DNA of 10,342 nt from Pseudomonadota bacterium (GCA_023419055.1 JAEZYO010000364.1:1-10342), one strand, 5' to 3'; counted from the first letter of the stretch, positions 1 to 8,241 are shown. The notes: a model not told the origin generated them from the letters alone. Made by a program: numbers and translations.

Positions 1-101
1 GCGGCAAGCTCGAGCGCTCGACGAACGGCACTGATTTCGCCGCCATCCCGAACTCTCCCGCAGGCGGCGTGGAAGACGTCGTCGTCGGCTACGTCGAGTG
101 A
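1..101 (+). CDS. C-terminal end of an unidentified protein (partial)
   Basis: The frame beginning at base 3 is open from the window edge and stops at TGA 99-101. It encodes the last 32 residues of a protein (starting GKLERSTNG, ending VVVGYVE). Codons are GC-rich in the third position like the neighbouring genes, which supports a real coding tail. No domain can be recognised in so short a piece. It converges with the minus-strand lipoprotein gene that ends at 124, leaving only 22 nt between the two stops with no obvious terminator hairpin. Confidence 0.6.
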   Translation, partial: GKLERSTNGTDFAAIPNSPAGGVEDVVVGYVE

Positions 102-123
102 CGAGCCGCGGCCGAGCACGGGA

Positions 124-1320
124 TCAACGCGCTCGCGCCATGCGCGGCGCGGCCGAGGCACGCTTCACGACGTAATAGCCCGCCCAGAAGACGCTGCTGC
201 AGATGACTCCGGCGAGGGCCAGGTAGCCGATGAAGCGGCGCATCATTCGGTCCGCCTGCGCCTCGATGTTAGCCGCCAGCGCGCCAGGGTCCGCCGGTTT
301 GATGGCGCGTATCTCGCGCGCCAGGGCCAGGCTCGTGTTGGCGAGTCGATTCGTCGAGTCGATGGCCGCGGTCAAGCTCTGATCGCCGAGCAGCGGCTTG
401 GCCGTGGCGGCGGCCTCGCGCGCGTCTCGCACCAGGCCGCGTGACTCCACGGTGAGGTGCGTGAGATCTCGAATCATGGGCTCGGGGTTCGGCAGCTGCT
501 CCAGGAGCTCGGTGATCTCGCTGGTGCGCCTCAATGAGTCGCCCACGATCTCCTTGGCGCCGAGACGAGCCTGAAAGCGAACGACGAACGGCATACGATT
601 CGCGAGGAACATCGCGCGTTCACCGAGCAACAAGGCCTGATTCGCGAGCTGGGTCGCGCCGCGCACGCTGCCGAGCAACCCCTGGGCCTTCTGGGCCATT
701 TCGGCGGCCACTTCACCCGCGTGCTCCGAAAACTCCGAAAAGCGGACCATCTCCACGCGAACGGAGTCAGGGTGCTTCTCGATCCAGTCGTCGATCACGG
801 CCTTGAGCGTCTCCTTCTGCTCCTGGTCGAGGACCGTAGACGCGAGCTCCCAGAGATCTTCTTCCGAAGTCCGGAACGCCGCGATCAGAGGGTCGAGCGA
901 AGGCCCGAAGACCTGCGGCTTCCAGTAACGTTCGAGCACGGTCCGGCTCAAGGTCAGGTACACGATCATGTCGAGCACGTTGACCTCCGGGAGCGGCCCC
1001 GAAGCCACGTCGAGCGCCGACGAGTAGTAGAGGCCGATCCGGTTCAGCGCCTCCTGTTGGATGCGCGGCTCCGTCGCGTTTTCGATCAGCGGTGCGCCCG
1101 CGTCCATGATCCGGTTCAGGAAGAGACCGGTGAAGCGTTGAAGCGCCTGCTGCATTTCGAACTGATTCATCGGCCTCCCGGCTCGATGCGACGAGGCTTC
1201 GCTCTGCTCCAGGGACGAGCTCCGGGACAAGCTGTCGAAGCGAATGTCGCGCGGTTGAACCGTCCCGGAGGCGCAAGCTACGAGCGGGAGCGCGAGCAAG
1301 AGAGCCGCGATTGTGCGCAT
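124..1320 (-). CDS. helical lipoprotein with C-terminal membrane anchor, unknown function
   Basis: Protein of 398 aa from ATG at 1320. An in-frame extension up to 1398 is rejected because the start at 1320 gives a clean lipoprotein signal: a hydrophobic stretch at residues 4-15 and lipobox LVAC with lipidated Cys16. A purine-rich GAGGAG lies about 11 nt upstream. Residue +2 is Ala, not Asp, so the usual sorting rule predicts the outer membrane. Residues 55-190 are mixed helical. Residues 200-360 are Ala/Leu/Glu/Arg-rich with coiled-coil character, including the segment ERAMFLANRMPF (234-245). A transmembrane helix at about 364-385 is followed by a basic tail (KRASAAPRMARAR). A lipid anchor at one end and a membrane span at the other is unusual and could tether two membranes. 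I do not recognise a named family. It lies downstream of the YtxH-like gene on the same strand, separated by a strong hairpin. Confidence 0.85.
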   Translation of the reverse strand: MRTIAALLLALPLVACASGTVQPRDIRFDSLSRSSSLEQSEASSHRAGRPMNQFEMQQALQRFTGLFLNRIMDAGAPLIENATEPRIQQEALNRIGLYYSSALDVASGPLPEVNVLDMIVYLTLSRTVLERYWKPQVFGPSLDPLIAAFRTSEEDLWELASTVLDQEQKETLKAVIDDWIEKHPDSVRVEMVRFSEFSEHAGEVAAEMAQKAQGLLGSVRGATQLANQALLLGERAMFLANRMPFVVRFQARLGAKEIVGDSLRRTSEITELLEQLPNPEPMIRDLTHLTVESRGLVRDAREAAATAKPLLGDQSLTAAIDSTNRLANTSLALAREIRAIKPADPGALAANIEAQADRMMRRFIGYLALAGVICSSVFWAGYYVVKRASAAPRMARAR

Positions 1321-1355
1321 GTCCTCGAACACTCCTCGCCGCGCCGGGTCGAAAT

Positions 1356-1393
1356 AGCGAGTCCCGACGCGGCGCCCTGCGTCGGGACTCGCT
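1356..1393 (-). terminator. 15-bp perfect hairpin between YtxH-like and lipoprotein genes
   Basis: Bases 1356-1370 and 1379-1393 are perfect reverse complements (15 bp, arm AGCGAGTCCCGACGC), with an 8-nt loop. On the minus strand it starts 16 nt after the YtxH-like stop and ends 35 nt before the lipoprotein start. Only a short ATTTC follows on the minus strand, so it lacks a real U-tract. It could be a terminator, a partial attenuator or an mRNA-stabilising stem lowering expression of the downstream gene. Confidence 0.55.
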
Positions 1394-1408
1394 CTCACGG
1401 CGTCACGC

Positions 1409-1723
1409 TCAGCTCACCTGAGCGGAGGTCGTGTGGGGGAAACGCTTGCGCTTCGCCTCGTCCAAACGGTCATGAAGCCGCGTTCGAAGCTCTGCGCCGG
1501 AGCTCGGCGCGAGCGCGAGCGCGACACCGACGCCGACGAGCGCGCTCAGCGTCGCGAGGCCTACGGCGGGCCAGGAGCTCGTGGCGCGCTCGAGCCCGAG
1601 GCGAGAAAGTGCCCAGTCCATCCGGTGACCGCGGGCCATGCGATGGGCGCGGACCCAACGGGCTGCACGCCGAGCTCCCATGACCGCGCCGATGGCTCTA
1701 GCGGAGCGGGTAACGATATCCAT
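1409..1723 (-). CDS. YtxH-like small membrane protein
   Basis: Protein of 104 aa. The start at 1723 is fixed by a perfect Shine-Dalgarno AAGGAGG five bases upstream; the longer open frame to 1759 lacks this. The N-terminal 50 residues are rich in Arg and His. A single hydrophobic helix at about 53-73 ends in APSSGAELRTRLHDRLDEAKRK. This is the hallmark of YtxH-type proteins, in which a Gly-rich membrane span runs into AP-x-SG-x-E-LR and a charged helix. YtxH proteins are broadly described as stress-associated small membrane proteins with no known enzymatic activity. A sigma-54-type promoter lies immediately upstream at 1755-1770, giving a predicted leader of about 21 nt that includes the Shine-Dalgarno. 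The gene could also receive read-through from the VTT-family gene ending 66 nt upstream. Confidence 0.8.
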   Translation of the reverse strand: MDIVTRSARAIGAVMGARRAARWVRAHRMARGHRMDWALSRLGLERATSSWPAVGLATLSALVGVGVALALAPSSGAELRTRLHDRLDEAKRKRFPHTTSAQVS

Positions 1724-1754
1724 CGATTCCTCCTTCGAGTACCCCACTCGATGC

Positions 1755-1770
1755 AGCAAGCGTCGTGCCG
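1755..1770 (-). promoter_or_regulatory. sigma-54 (-24/-12) promoter for the YtxH-like gene
   Basis: The minus strand reads CGGCACGACGCTTGCT, matching TGGCACG-N4-TTGCW at 11 of 12 positions (only the first T is changed). GG (1769-1768) and GC (1757-1756) are separated by exactly 10 nt. The predicted transcription start near 1744 leaves about 21 nt of leader containing AAGGAGG. The site lies in the 66-nt gap after the VTT gene. Confidence 0.7.
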
Positions 1771-1789
1771 GGCGGAGCGGGCGGCTCCC

Positions 1790-2434
1790 TTACGAGGCGC
1801 CGCCGAGCGCAGCGCTGTCACTCCCCTTACCCGAGCGCTTGCGCCACAGGGAGATCGCCAGCAGACCCAAGAGCACGGCACCACCCACCCACAGGATCTT
1901 GTTCGTCTCATGGGTGAAGAGCGACTCACCCACGATGACGAGCAGCGTCGAGTACACCCCCGTGATCGCCATCGACGAGGCGAAATAAAGCGCGAACGGG
2001 ACACCCGCCACGCCGAGGCCGTAGTTCTTGACGAAGGCCGGCACCCCGGGCGCAAACTTCACCATTAACGTGAAGCGCAGCGCGTTCTGGGGCTGACCAT
2101 CGAAGTTCGGGAGCTCGTAGTCGAAGCGCTGGAACAGGCGAGAGAGCCTCGGCCTGAGCCCGCTGCGAGCGATTCCGTAGCTCAGCACGAGGTTGACCGC
2201 GAGCGCGAACAGCGAGCCGACGACGCCGATGCGGGCTCCGAAGGTCGCGCCCGCCGCGATCACGAGCGGTGTCAGCGGCACGCCCACCACGGGCAAGAGC
2301 GCCATGACCAGGAAGAACGGGACCGGCGGTGCGTCCTGCAGCGCCGTCATGAACGCCTCACGGTCCCAGATGGACCGGAAGAGCAGCAGCAGCGCGACCG
2401 CGGTAACGGCGATCAGCGCTACCTTCACCCGCAC
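1790..2434 (-). CDS. TVP38/TMEM64 (VTT, DedA-like) family membrane protein
   Basis: Protein of 214 aa from a GTG at 2434, chosen because GAGG lies 5 nt upstream and a candidate promoter ends just before it. The frame stays open to a GTG at 2491, but that start has no good ribosome-binding site. Membrane segments lie at about 3-19, 38-62, 68-92, 143-170 and 180-197. VTT-domain signatures are visible: a proline/glycine-rich re-entrant-like stretch (LPVVGVPLTPLVIAAGATFG, 47-66), then KFAPGVPAFVKNYGLGV (126-142), corresponding to the family's second half (R/K-x-x-P-x-x-P-F-x-x-x-NY-x-x-G). VTT and DedA proteins act in membrane homeostasis, and some are lipid scramblases or flippases. The substrate here is unknown. 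It is divergent from the polytopic membrane protein at 2533, and the YtxH-like gene follows on the same strand. Confidence 0.85.
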   Translation of the reverse strand: MRVKVALIAVTAVALLLLFRSIWDREAFMTALQDAPPVPFFLVMALLPVVGVPLTPLVIAAGATFGARIGVVGSLFALAVNLVLSYGIARSGLRPRLSRLFQRFDYELPNFDGQPQNALRFTLMVKFAPGVPAFVKNYGLGVAGVPFALYFASSMAITGVYSTLLVIVGESLFTHETNKILWVGGAVLLGLLAISLWRKRSGKGSDSAALGGAS

Positions 2435-2451
2435 GGCTGCCTCATCGCGGC

Positions 2452-2479
2452 AAACTAAGGACCTCCCGAACACTGTCAA
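2452..2479 (-). promoter_or_regulatory. candidate sigma-70-type promoter for the VTT gene
   Basis: The minus strand has a perfect -35 TTGACA (2479-2474) and, 16 nt on, a poor -10 (TAGTTT, 2457-2452). The implied start near 2445 leaves about 11 nt before the GTG at 2434, with GAGG in between. The same stretch also contains a weak GG-N10-GC pair (GGTCC...TTTGC), so promoter class is uncertain. Confidence 0.3.
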
Positions 2480-2532
2480 CGGCCGCGCCACCTTGAAGTC
2501 CGAGCGCCCGATGTTTACGGAACCTCGTCCGC

Positions 2533-3687
2533 ATGACGGTCGAGCGCGGTTCCGTATTCGATCTCAACGTTTCCAGCGCCTACCGCCTCGGCGACGGTGG
2601 TCTGCTGCGACGCGTCGAGCTCGCGTGTCGCCTCACGCGGATCCGTACCCAACTCGCCACGGTCCTGCTCTTTACGTGGTTTCCAATAGTGTTGCTCGGC
2701 CTCTTGCGCGAGTACCTCACCGGCGAACCCGAGAGGATGATTTACGACCCCGCCATCCACGTGCGGTTGCTCGTGGCGATCCCGGTGTTCCTGGTCCTCG
2801 ACGACCTTTTTCCCACCGTGTGCGGGCACGTGATCACGCTGCTCAAGGGGCAAGATTTCGTCCCCGCCGAGCAGAAATACCGCCTCGAGCGGGTGCTCCA
2901 GAGCGGGGTGCGTCTCGCCGACTCCAATCTGCCCGAGGCGCTGCTCGCCGTCGCGTGCATCGGGTTCGGCGTGTCAGGCCTGCTCGGCCTCATCCCGATT
3001 GGTGAGATCGACCCTCGAAACCCGACGCCCGCACAGACCTGGTACACGCTGACCGATCTGCCGCTCTTTCAGTTCCTGTTGTGGCGCTCACTTTGGCGCT
3101 GGGCGATCTGGGTGCGCATCCTCGTCGGGATCTCGCGCCTCGAGCTCGACCTCGTGCCCACGCACCCCGACAAGCGCGGGGGTATCCGTTTCCTGCGGCT
3201 GCCCTCGGTCGGCTACTGCAGCATGCTGCTGTTCGCGATCTCGAGCGTCTTGTGCGCGGAGTGGGGTGGACGCTTCACGCTCGGGGCCACCATCGGAAGC
3301 TTCGCGCCCTTGCTCCTCGCCTTCGGAACGGTCGGGATCCTGATCGCGTTCGGGCCCCTCTGCCTCTTCGTCGTGCCGCTGTTCCGTGCCAGGCGCTACG
3401 GCATCGCCGAGGTGGGCGGAATCGCGACCGCCGCCGGCCGGCGATTCCGGCGCCAGTGCCTCGACACCACGCTCGCGCGCGAGCGCGTCGACGTGCACGC
3501 CCTCGCGGCCGTAGAACAGACGTTTCGAGAGACCGTGGACGAGCTCCGAGTCGTCTTGTTCGACAAGTACGATCTCATGATCCTCCTGGCCGCGACGCTG
3601 ACGCCCCTCGTGCCCGTGATGCTCCTCTACGTGCCGTACGACGACTGGAGGATGCTCGCGGGAGCCGCTATCGGCTTCAAGCCGTAG
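2533..3687 (+). CDS. polytopic inner-membrane protein of unknown function (HPDKxGG motif)
   Basis: Protein of 384 aa. Predicted membrane segments lie at about 42-60, 76-96, 135-157, 176-198, 226-243, 255-284 (long, possibly two) and 349-367. The most distinctive motif is HPDKRGGIRFL (211-221) between membrane segments. I associate it with a family of uncharacterised bacterial membrane proteins carrying HPD-x-x-GG-x-x-FL. The loop 285-345 is charged and helical, with many Arg and Glu residues, and is probably cytoplasmic. The ATG at 2533 has no strong Shine-Dalgarno. Its promoter must lie in the 98-nt divergent gap shared with the VTT gene. It converges with the lipoprotein gene ending at 3726. 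No catalytic motif was recognised, and a transporter or membrane-homeostasis role would be a guess. Confidence 0.85.
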   Translation: MTVERGSVFDLNVSSAYRLGDGGLLRRVELACRLTRIRTQLATVLLFTWFPIVLLGLLREYLTGEPERMIYDPAIHVRLLVAIPVFLVLDDLFPTVCGHVITLLKGQDFVPAEQKYRLERVLQSGVRLADSNLPEALLAVACIGFGVSGLLGLIPIGEIDPRNPTPAQTWYTLTDLPLFQFLLWRSLWRWAIWVRILVGISRLELDLVPTHPDKRGGIRFLRLPSVGYCSMLLFAISSVLCAEWGGRFTLGATIGSFAPLLLAFGTVGILIAFGPLCLFVVPLFRARRYGIAEVGGIATAAGRRFRRQCLDTTLARERVDVHALAAVEQTFRETVDELRVVLFDKYDLMILLAATLTPLVPVMLLYVPYDDWRMLAGAAIGFKP

Positions 3688-3725
3688 CCGCCCGCTCCGC
3701 CCTCGCTGCCGAGAAACGCGGAGAC

Positions 3726-4673
3726 CTATTTCGGTGGCTCGGGGACGTACTCTGCGCCGAGGCGGAAGATCAGAAAATCCTTGGTCACGTTGCCGTCCCC
3801 GGAAGGCCAGATGAAGGGGCTACCCTCGGTGCGGGCGGGCTCCCAATCGAACCACATCCAGCGCGCCTCCGCGTCGATGTCGCAAGCGATCTTGAACTCG
3901 TTGCCCGGCTCCGGATCGTCGCGTTCGGTGCCGTTGTCTTCGCCGAAGGCGAGCTTGCCGCCCGCCGTGCCCGCGGTGTCCGTCCAGCCCGCGCTCGTGG
4001 TCTCTGGATCGGCGTTTCCGGCGTTGCAGATCTCGATCTGCTCGTTGATCTCGTCGAGCGTCGGCCCGCCGCTGCCGGGGTCGAAGTCCTCACCCGTTGC
4101 GCACACTTCCCAAGCGCCGTTGCCCGTGAAGACGGGCTCAGCGCCCTCGCGGAAGAACTTGGCGATCACCCCCTGCGTCGTCGACCTGTCCGCGTAGCTG
4201 ATGATGTAGAGAAAGTTGCCCGCGTTCGCGTCCGTCGCCGGCACCGTGTACATCTCGGGGCCGTTCCCGACCGGACAATCGAAGATGTCGCTCGAATCGG
4301 GGTTCTCGACTCCTCCTGCGTAGTTCAAGAGCTCGTCCCCGGTTCCGTAGCCGAAGCCGTACGCGTTGTCCGCCGTGATGATGACGTTGACCGGAGTGGT
4401 CAACGTCGGATTTTGGCCGCCGCCAACACCAGCGTCGACGTCGATTTGTAGCGTCCCACCAGTAGCAGCCGTGCTGCTCCCGCCACTCCCGACATTCCCA
4501 CTGCTTCCACCGCCTCCGCTAGCTCCGCTGGACCCGCCGGAAGCACCATCCGTCCCACCGCTGCTCCCCTTCTCGTCGGGGTCGGCGTTCGAACACGCGG
4601 CGCAAACTGCCAACGCGCTCACGAGCAGGTGCTGGGTCAGCGTGCGAGAGAGGAGGAAGGTACGGGACAGCAT
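3726..4673 (-). CDS. secreted lipoprotein with Ser/Gly linker and possible beta-sandwich domain
   Basis: Protein of 315 aa from ATG at 4673. The longer open frame to 4736 is rejected because its extra residues precede the signal peptide. The signal helix (11-26) ends at AVCAAC, with Cys27 the likely lipidated residue; the -3 position is Cys, an imperfect lipobox. Residues 36-73 are a Ser/Gly linker, followed by a globular domain of about 230 residues. That domain contains VNVIITADNAY (95-105) and, later, FLYIISYADRSTTQGVIAKF (154-173). This order resembles the beta-sandwich accessory modules of cell-surface glycan enzymes (TADDAY...VNG, then NVLAV...GGVAG), but the match is by eye. The four cysteines at 133, 191, 216 and 264 could form two disulfides. 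There are no catalytic signatures. It is divergent from the pectate lyase gene, so a shared role in binding plant polysaccharide is possible but unproven. Confidence 0.8.
   Translation of the reverse strand: MLSRTFLLSRTLTQHLLVSALAVCAACSNADPDEKGSSGGTDGASGGSSGASGGGGSSGNVGSGGSSTAATGGTLQIDVDAGVGGGQNPTLTTPVNVIITADNAYGFGYGTGDELLNYAGGVENPDSSDIFDCPVGNGPEMYTVPATDANAGNFLYIISYADRSTTQGVIAKFFREGAEPVFTGNGAWEVCATGEDFDPGSGGPTLDEINEQIEICNAGNADPETTSAGWTDTAGTAGGKLAFGEDNGTERDDPEPGNEFKIACDIDAEARWMWFDWEPARTEGSPFIWPSGDGNVTKDFLIFRLGAEYVPEPPK
4455..4568 (-). repeat. Ser/Gly linker-coding low-complexity tract (lipoprotein)
   Basis: Codes for residues 36-73 of the lipoprotein, nearly all Gly, Ser, Ala and Thr. It separates the lipidated N-terminus from the globular domain, as in many Polyangia surface lipoproteins. 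Confidence 0.7.
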
Positions 4674-4701
4674 GCGTGTAGGCACCGGAACACCGTCGAC
4701 G

Positions 4702-4725
4702 AAGGGCTCTCCGCAGCGAGCCCTT
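4702..4725. other. 8-bp perfect hairpin in the divergent lipoprotein/pectate lyase gap
   Basis: AAGGGCTC (4702-4709) and GAGCCCTT (4718-4725) are perfect complements around an 8-nt loop. It lies 29 nt upstream of the lipoprotein start on the minus strand and 17 nt upstream of the intrinsic terminator on the plus strand. It may be a leader RNA element or part of a small RNA; no known riboswitch consensus was recognised. Confidence 0.45.
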
Positions 4726-4741
4726 TCAGAAGCCATGTTGC

Positions 4742-4772
4742 TGGTGGTGGGTGAAACCCGCCACCAATTTTT
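4742..4772 (+). terminator. intrinsic (Rho-independent) terminator on the + strand
   Basis: Stem TGGTGGTGGG (4742-4751) pairs with CCCGCCACCA (4757-4766), 10 bp with one U-G wobble. The loop TGAAA is followed by A and five T (4768-4772). This is the only hairpin in the window with a true U-tract. No + strand coding gene ends upstream: the nearest is on the minus strand, and the pectate lyase starts 132 nt downstream. It therefore ends either an unannotated short RNA or an attenuated leader. Confidence 0.7.
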
Positions 4773-4904
4773 CGAGGCGCCTGGTGTGGGTGTGCGGCGC
4801 CCGATTCGTGACAGGTACGTCCGGGCTCGCGCAACTCGGTCCGTTGCAAGCCGCGCTCGCGACGCTCGCTCTTGCGCACGTCGGCGAGAACCGGACCAGA
4901 AACG

Positions 4905-6554
4905 ATGAAAACGAAGCTCTCTTCGCGAACCTTCCTAGTCCCTCTGACTGCCCTTGGCCTCTCGGTCGCCTGCTCGTCTTCGCAGCCGGGCGCCAGCAAC
5001 GCTTCCGGCGCTCCGGGCGCCGGGTTGGAGGGCACGGGCACGGCGGGGACGAGCGGCGCAGGCGGGACGAGCGGAGGCGTTTCGGTATCGGGCGGCGGCG
5101 GCTCCGGCGGCGCGGGCACCGGCGGGATCGACGCTGGTGGAACGAGCAGCGCTGACGGTGACTCCGGAGGCGGCGGCGGAGCGGGTGTCGTGACGACGAC
5201 GATCTGTGCGAGCGCGGCGGAAGACGAAGTCGCAACGCTGACCTGCCCCACCGGCTCCACCATCACGTCGATTGACTTCGCGAGCTACGGCACGTCGACC
5301 GGAGACTGCGAGAGCTTCGTCCCGGGCGAATGCCACGCCGCGGATTCTCGAGCGGCGGCAGAAGCAGCGTGCGTGGGACAGAGCTCCTGTACGCTGGAAG
5401 CGACGAACGAGGCGTTCGGGGGCGACCCCTGTTCGTTCGTGGTCAAGCACCTAAAGCTCCGAGCCACCTGCACGAGTGACGGAGGCAGCGGCGGCTCGGG
5501 CGCTACCGGCGGCTCGAGCGGAGGTTCGGGCGGCGCGCTCGGCAACGGCGGAGCCGCAGGCAGCTCGGCGGGTAGCGGTGGTTCAGGAGGGAGCGGGGGA
5601 GGGTCCGGCGGCTGCCCCACGAACTTGGTGGGCTGGGCGACGGTGAACGCCGACGGCATCAATGGCACGACCGGCGGCGGCAACGCGACACCCACCACCG
5701 TGACGACCTTCGCCGCGCTCAAAGCCGCAGCGCAGGATCCGGCGGCGCGGGTCATCACCATCTCCGGCACCATCGACACCACCGAGGGTGGAGGCTCGCC
5801 GCTCGAGATCGCGAGCAACAAGACGATCCAGGGCGCGAACGCGCAGGCGACGATCTACGGCGGTCTCGCGGTGAAGAACGTGAGCAACGTCATCATCCGC
5901 AACCTCAACGTCCACGGCGTATGGCCCAACTCGGGCCCTGACGACACCCTCTCCTCGCGCGGTTCGCATCACGTCTGGTGGGACCACCTGAACGTGTGGG
6001 ACGCGGGTGACGGCTTGCTCGATATCACCAACGCGTCCGACTACCAGACCGTTTCTTGGTCCAAATTCTCGTACACGGACGCATCGCACGGTCACCGCCT
6101 CGCCAGCCTGAACGGCTCCGGCGGCGGGGATCACCCCGAGGATTGGGACAACCTCAAGGTCACGTACCACCACAATTACTGGGGCAAGCTCGTCGATCAG
6201 CGCATGCCGCGAGTCATGTACGGCATGGGGCACGTCTTCAACAACTTCTTCGACGCCCAAGGCAACAGCTACTGCGTCGGCGTGGGCTCCTACGGCGCGG
6301 TGCTCGTCGAGGCCAACTACTTCAAAGAAGTGAACGACCCACACGCCTTCATGTACGACGTCTTCTGTCACATCACCGCGCGCGACAACGTCTACGACGG
6401 CACCACGGGCAAGAAGGACACGGGCCTCGGTGGGACTCGCAAGGTCGAGGGCCAGGACTTCACCGTCGTCCCCTTTACCGACCCACCTTACGAGTACGCG
6501 ATGGATGACGCCCAGAACGTGCCGGACATCGTCACCGCCTGCGCCGGACCACGC
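4905..6554 (+). CDS. secreted pectate lyase (family PL1) lipoprotein with SUEL/rhamnose-binding lectin domain
   Basis: Protein of 550 aa, cleaving polygalacturonan by beta-elimination outside the cell. The ATG at 4905 is preferred to an upstream TTG because it begins a lipoprotein signal (hydrophobic 10-22, LSVAC, lipid Cys23). Linker 25-95 is Gly/Ser-rich. Residues 97-190 are a SUEL-type galactose/rhamnose-binding lectin: eight cysteines (101, 114, 135, 143, 156, 162, 176, 189), ASYGT at 126-130 in place of the usual YGR, and FGGDPC...KHL at 171-183. A second linker spans 191-236. Residues 237-550 are a right-handed beta-helix pectate lyase: NKTIQGANAQATIYGG (305-320), VSNVIIRNLNVH (326-337), VWWDH (357-361), GDGLLDI...SDYQTVSWSKF (368-388), YHHNYWGKLVDQRMPRV (421-437). 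R433 matches the first Arg of the family RxPxxR motif, but the last Arg is Met438. The gene is monocistronic and divergent from the orphan lipoprotein. The TGA stop lies at 6555-6557. Confidence 0.93.
4977..5189 (+). repeat. first Gly/Ser linker-coding tract of pectate lyase
   Basis: Codes for residues 25-95, mainly Gly, Ser, Ala and Thr, between the lipid anchor and the lectin domain. Low-complexity GGC/AGC codons make it prone to slippage and length variation. Confidence 0.7.
5475..5612 (+). repeat. second Gly/Ser linker-coding tract of pectate lyase
   Basis: Codes for residues 191-236 with repeated GGSGG units, joining the lectin domain to the catalytic beta-helix. Confidence 0.7.
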
Positions 6555-6584
6555 TGACTCCGGCAGCTTCGAGTAGCCACGCTT

Positions 6585-6618
6585 TCGAGCAGCGTCGCCG
6601 ATCCGCCACACTGCTCGA
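6585..6618 (+). terminator. possible weak terminator after pectate lyase
   Basis: TCGAGCAG (6585-6592) and CTGCTCGA (6611-6618) are perfect 8-bp complements with an 18-nt loop, 27 nt after the pectate lyase stop. There is no U-tract, so the call is weak. Confidence 0.25.
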
Positions 6619-6674
6619 GGCGATCCAGGGAGCCAGCAAGATGACAACGCAGCGCGGGGTGGCTACCTAGAATT

Positions 6675-6690
6675 CATCGCGCCGGCGATG
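6675..6690. promoter_or_regulatory. dyad and -10-like element upstream of aspartase
   Basis: CATCGC (6675-6680) and GCGATG (6685-6690) form a 6-bp dyad around GCCG, 49 nt before the aspartase ATG. It directly follows TAGAAT (6668-6673), which matches a -10 box at 5 of 6 bases. ATGACA at 6641-6646 resembles a -35 box but is 21 nt away, too far for a standard promoter. The dyad would overlap the start site, an operator-like position. Confidence 0.25.
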
Positions 6691-6739
6691 CCAATGAGCT
6701 CGAGCGAGCGCCCGAAATCCGCGAACGGCAGGATGAACC

Positions 6740-8203
<1,464 letters not shown>

Positions 8204-8205
8204 GC

Positions 8206-8241
8206 GAGAGCCCGGCGCGCAGCCGAAAGCCGCCGGCTCTC
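8206..8241. terminator. bidirectional hairpin between convergent aspA and alcohol dehydrogenase genes
   Basis: GAGAGCC-C-GGCG (8206-8217) pairs with CGCCGGCTCTC (8231-8241) in an 11-bp stem with one bulged C and a 13-nt loop. It begins right after the aspartase stop and overlaps the dehydrogenase stop codon. Neither side has a U-tract, but its convergent position fits a shared terminator. Confidence 0.5.

Noticed and set aside
3672..3684. Palindrome CGGCTTCAAGCCG at the end of the polytopic membrane protein gene
   Set aside because: It is inside the coding sequence with a 1-nt centre that cannot form a normal hairpin loop and no U-tract; chance in GC-rich DNA is likely.
3081..4451. Plus-strand open frame (456 aa) spanning the convergent junction
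   Set aside because: It overlaps the membrane protein in another frame and the lipoprotein antisense; there is no domain, and it is extremely Arg/Ala-rich.
4674..4736. Upstream start (MASERARC) for the orphan lipoprotein
   Set aside because: It would put 21 extra residues before a good lipoprotein signal peptide and lies within the hairpin region.
4776..4801. Paired GGCGCC hexamers downstream of the terminator
   Set aside because: Six-base self-complementary GC sites are frequent in this composition, and the pair adds no convincing structure.
4674..4904. Known riboswitch (for example the c-di-GMP GEMM class) in the lipoprotein/pectate lyase gap
   Set aside because: The hairpins are real, but the GEMM core sequences are not present on either strand and no other familiar class was recognised.
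5583..6647. Long minus-strand open frame (354 aa) opposite the pectate lyase
   Set aside because: It is antisense to a clear PL1 catalytic domain; its Val/Asp/Arg-rich composition is the usual shadow of a high-GC gene, with no recognisable domain.
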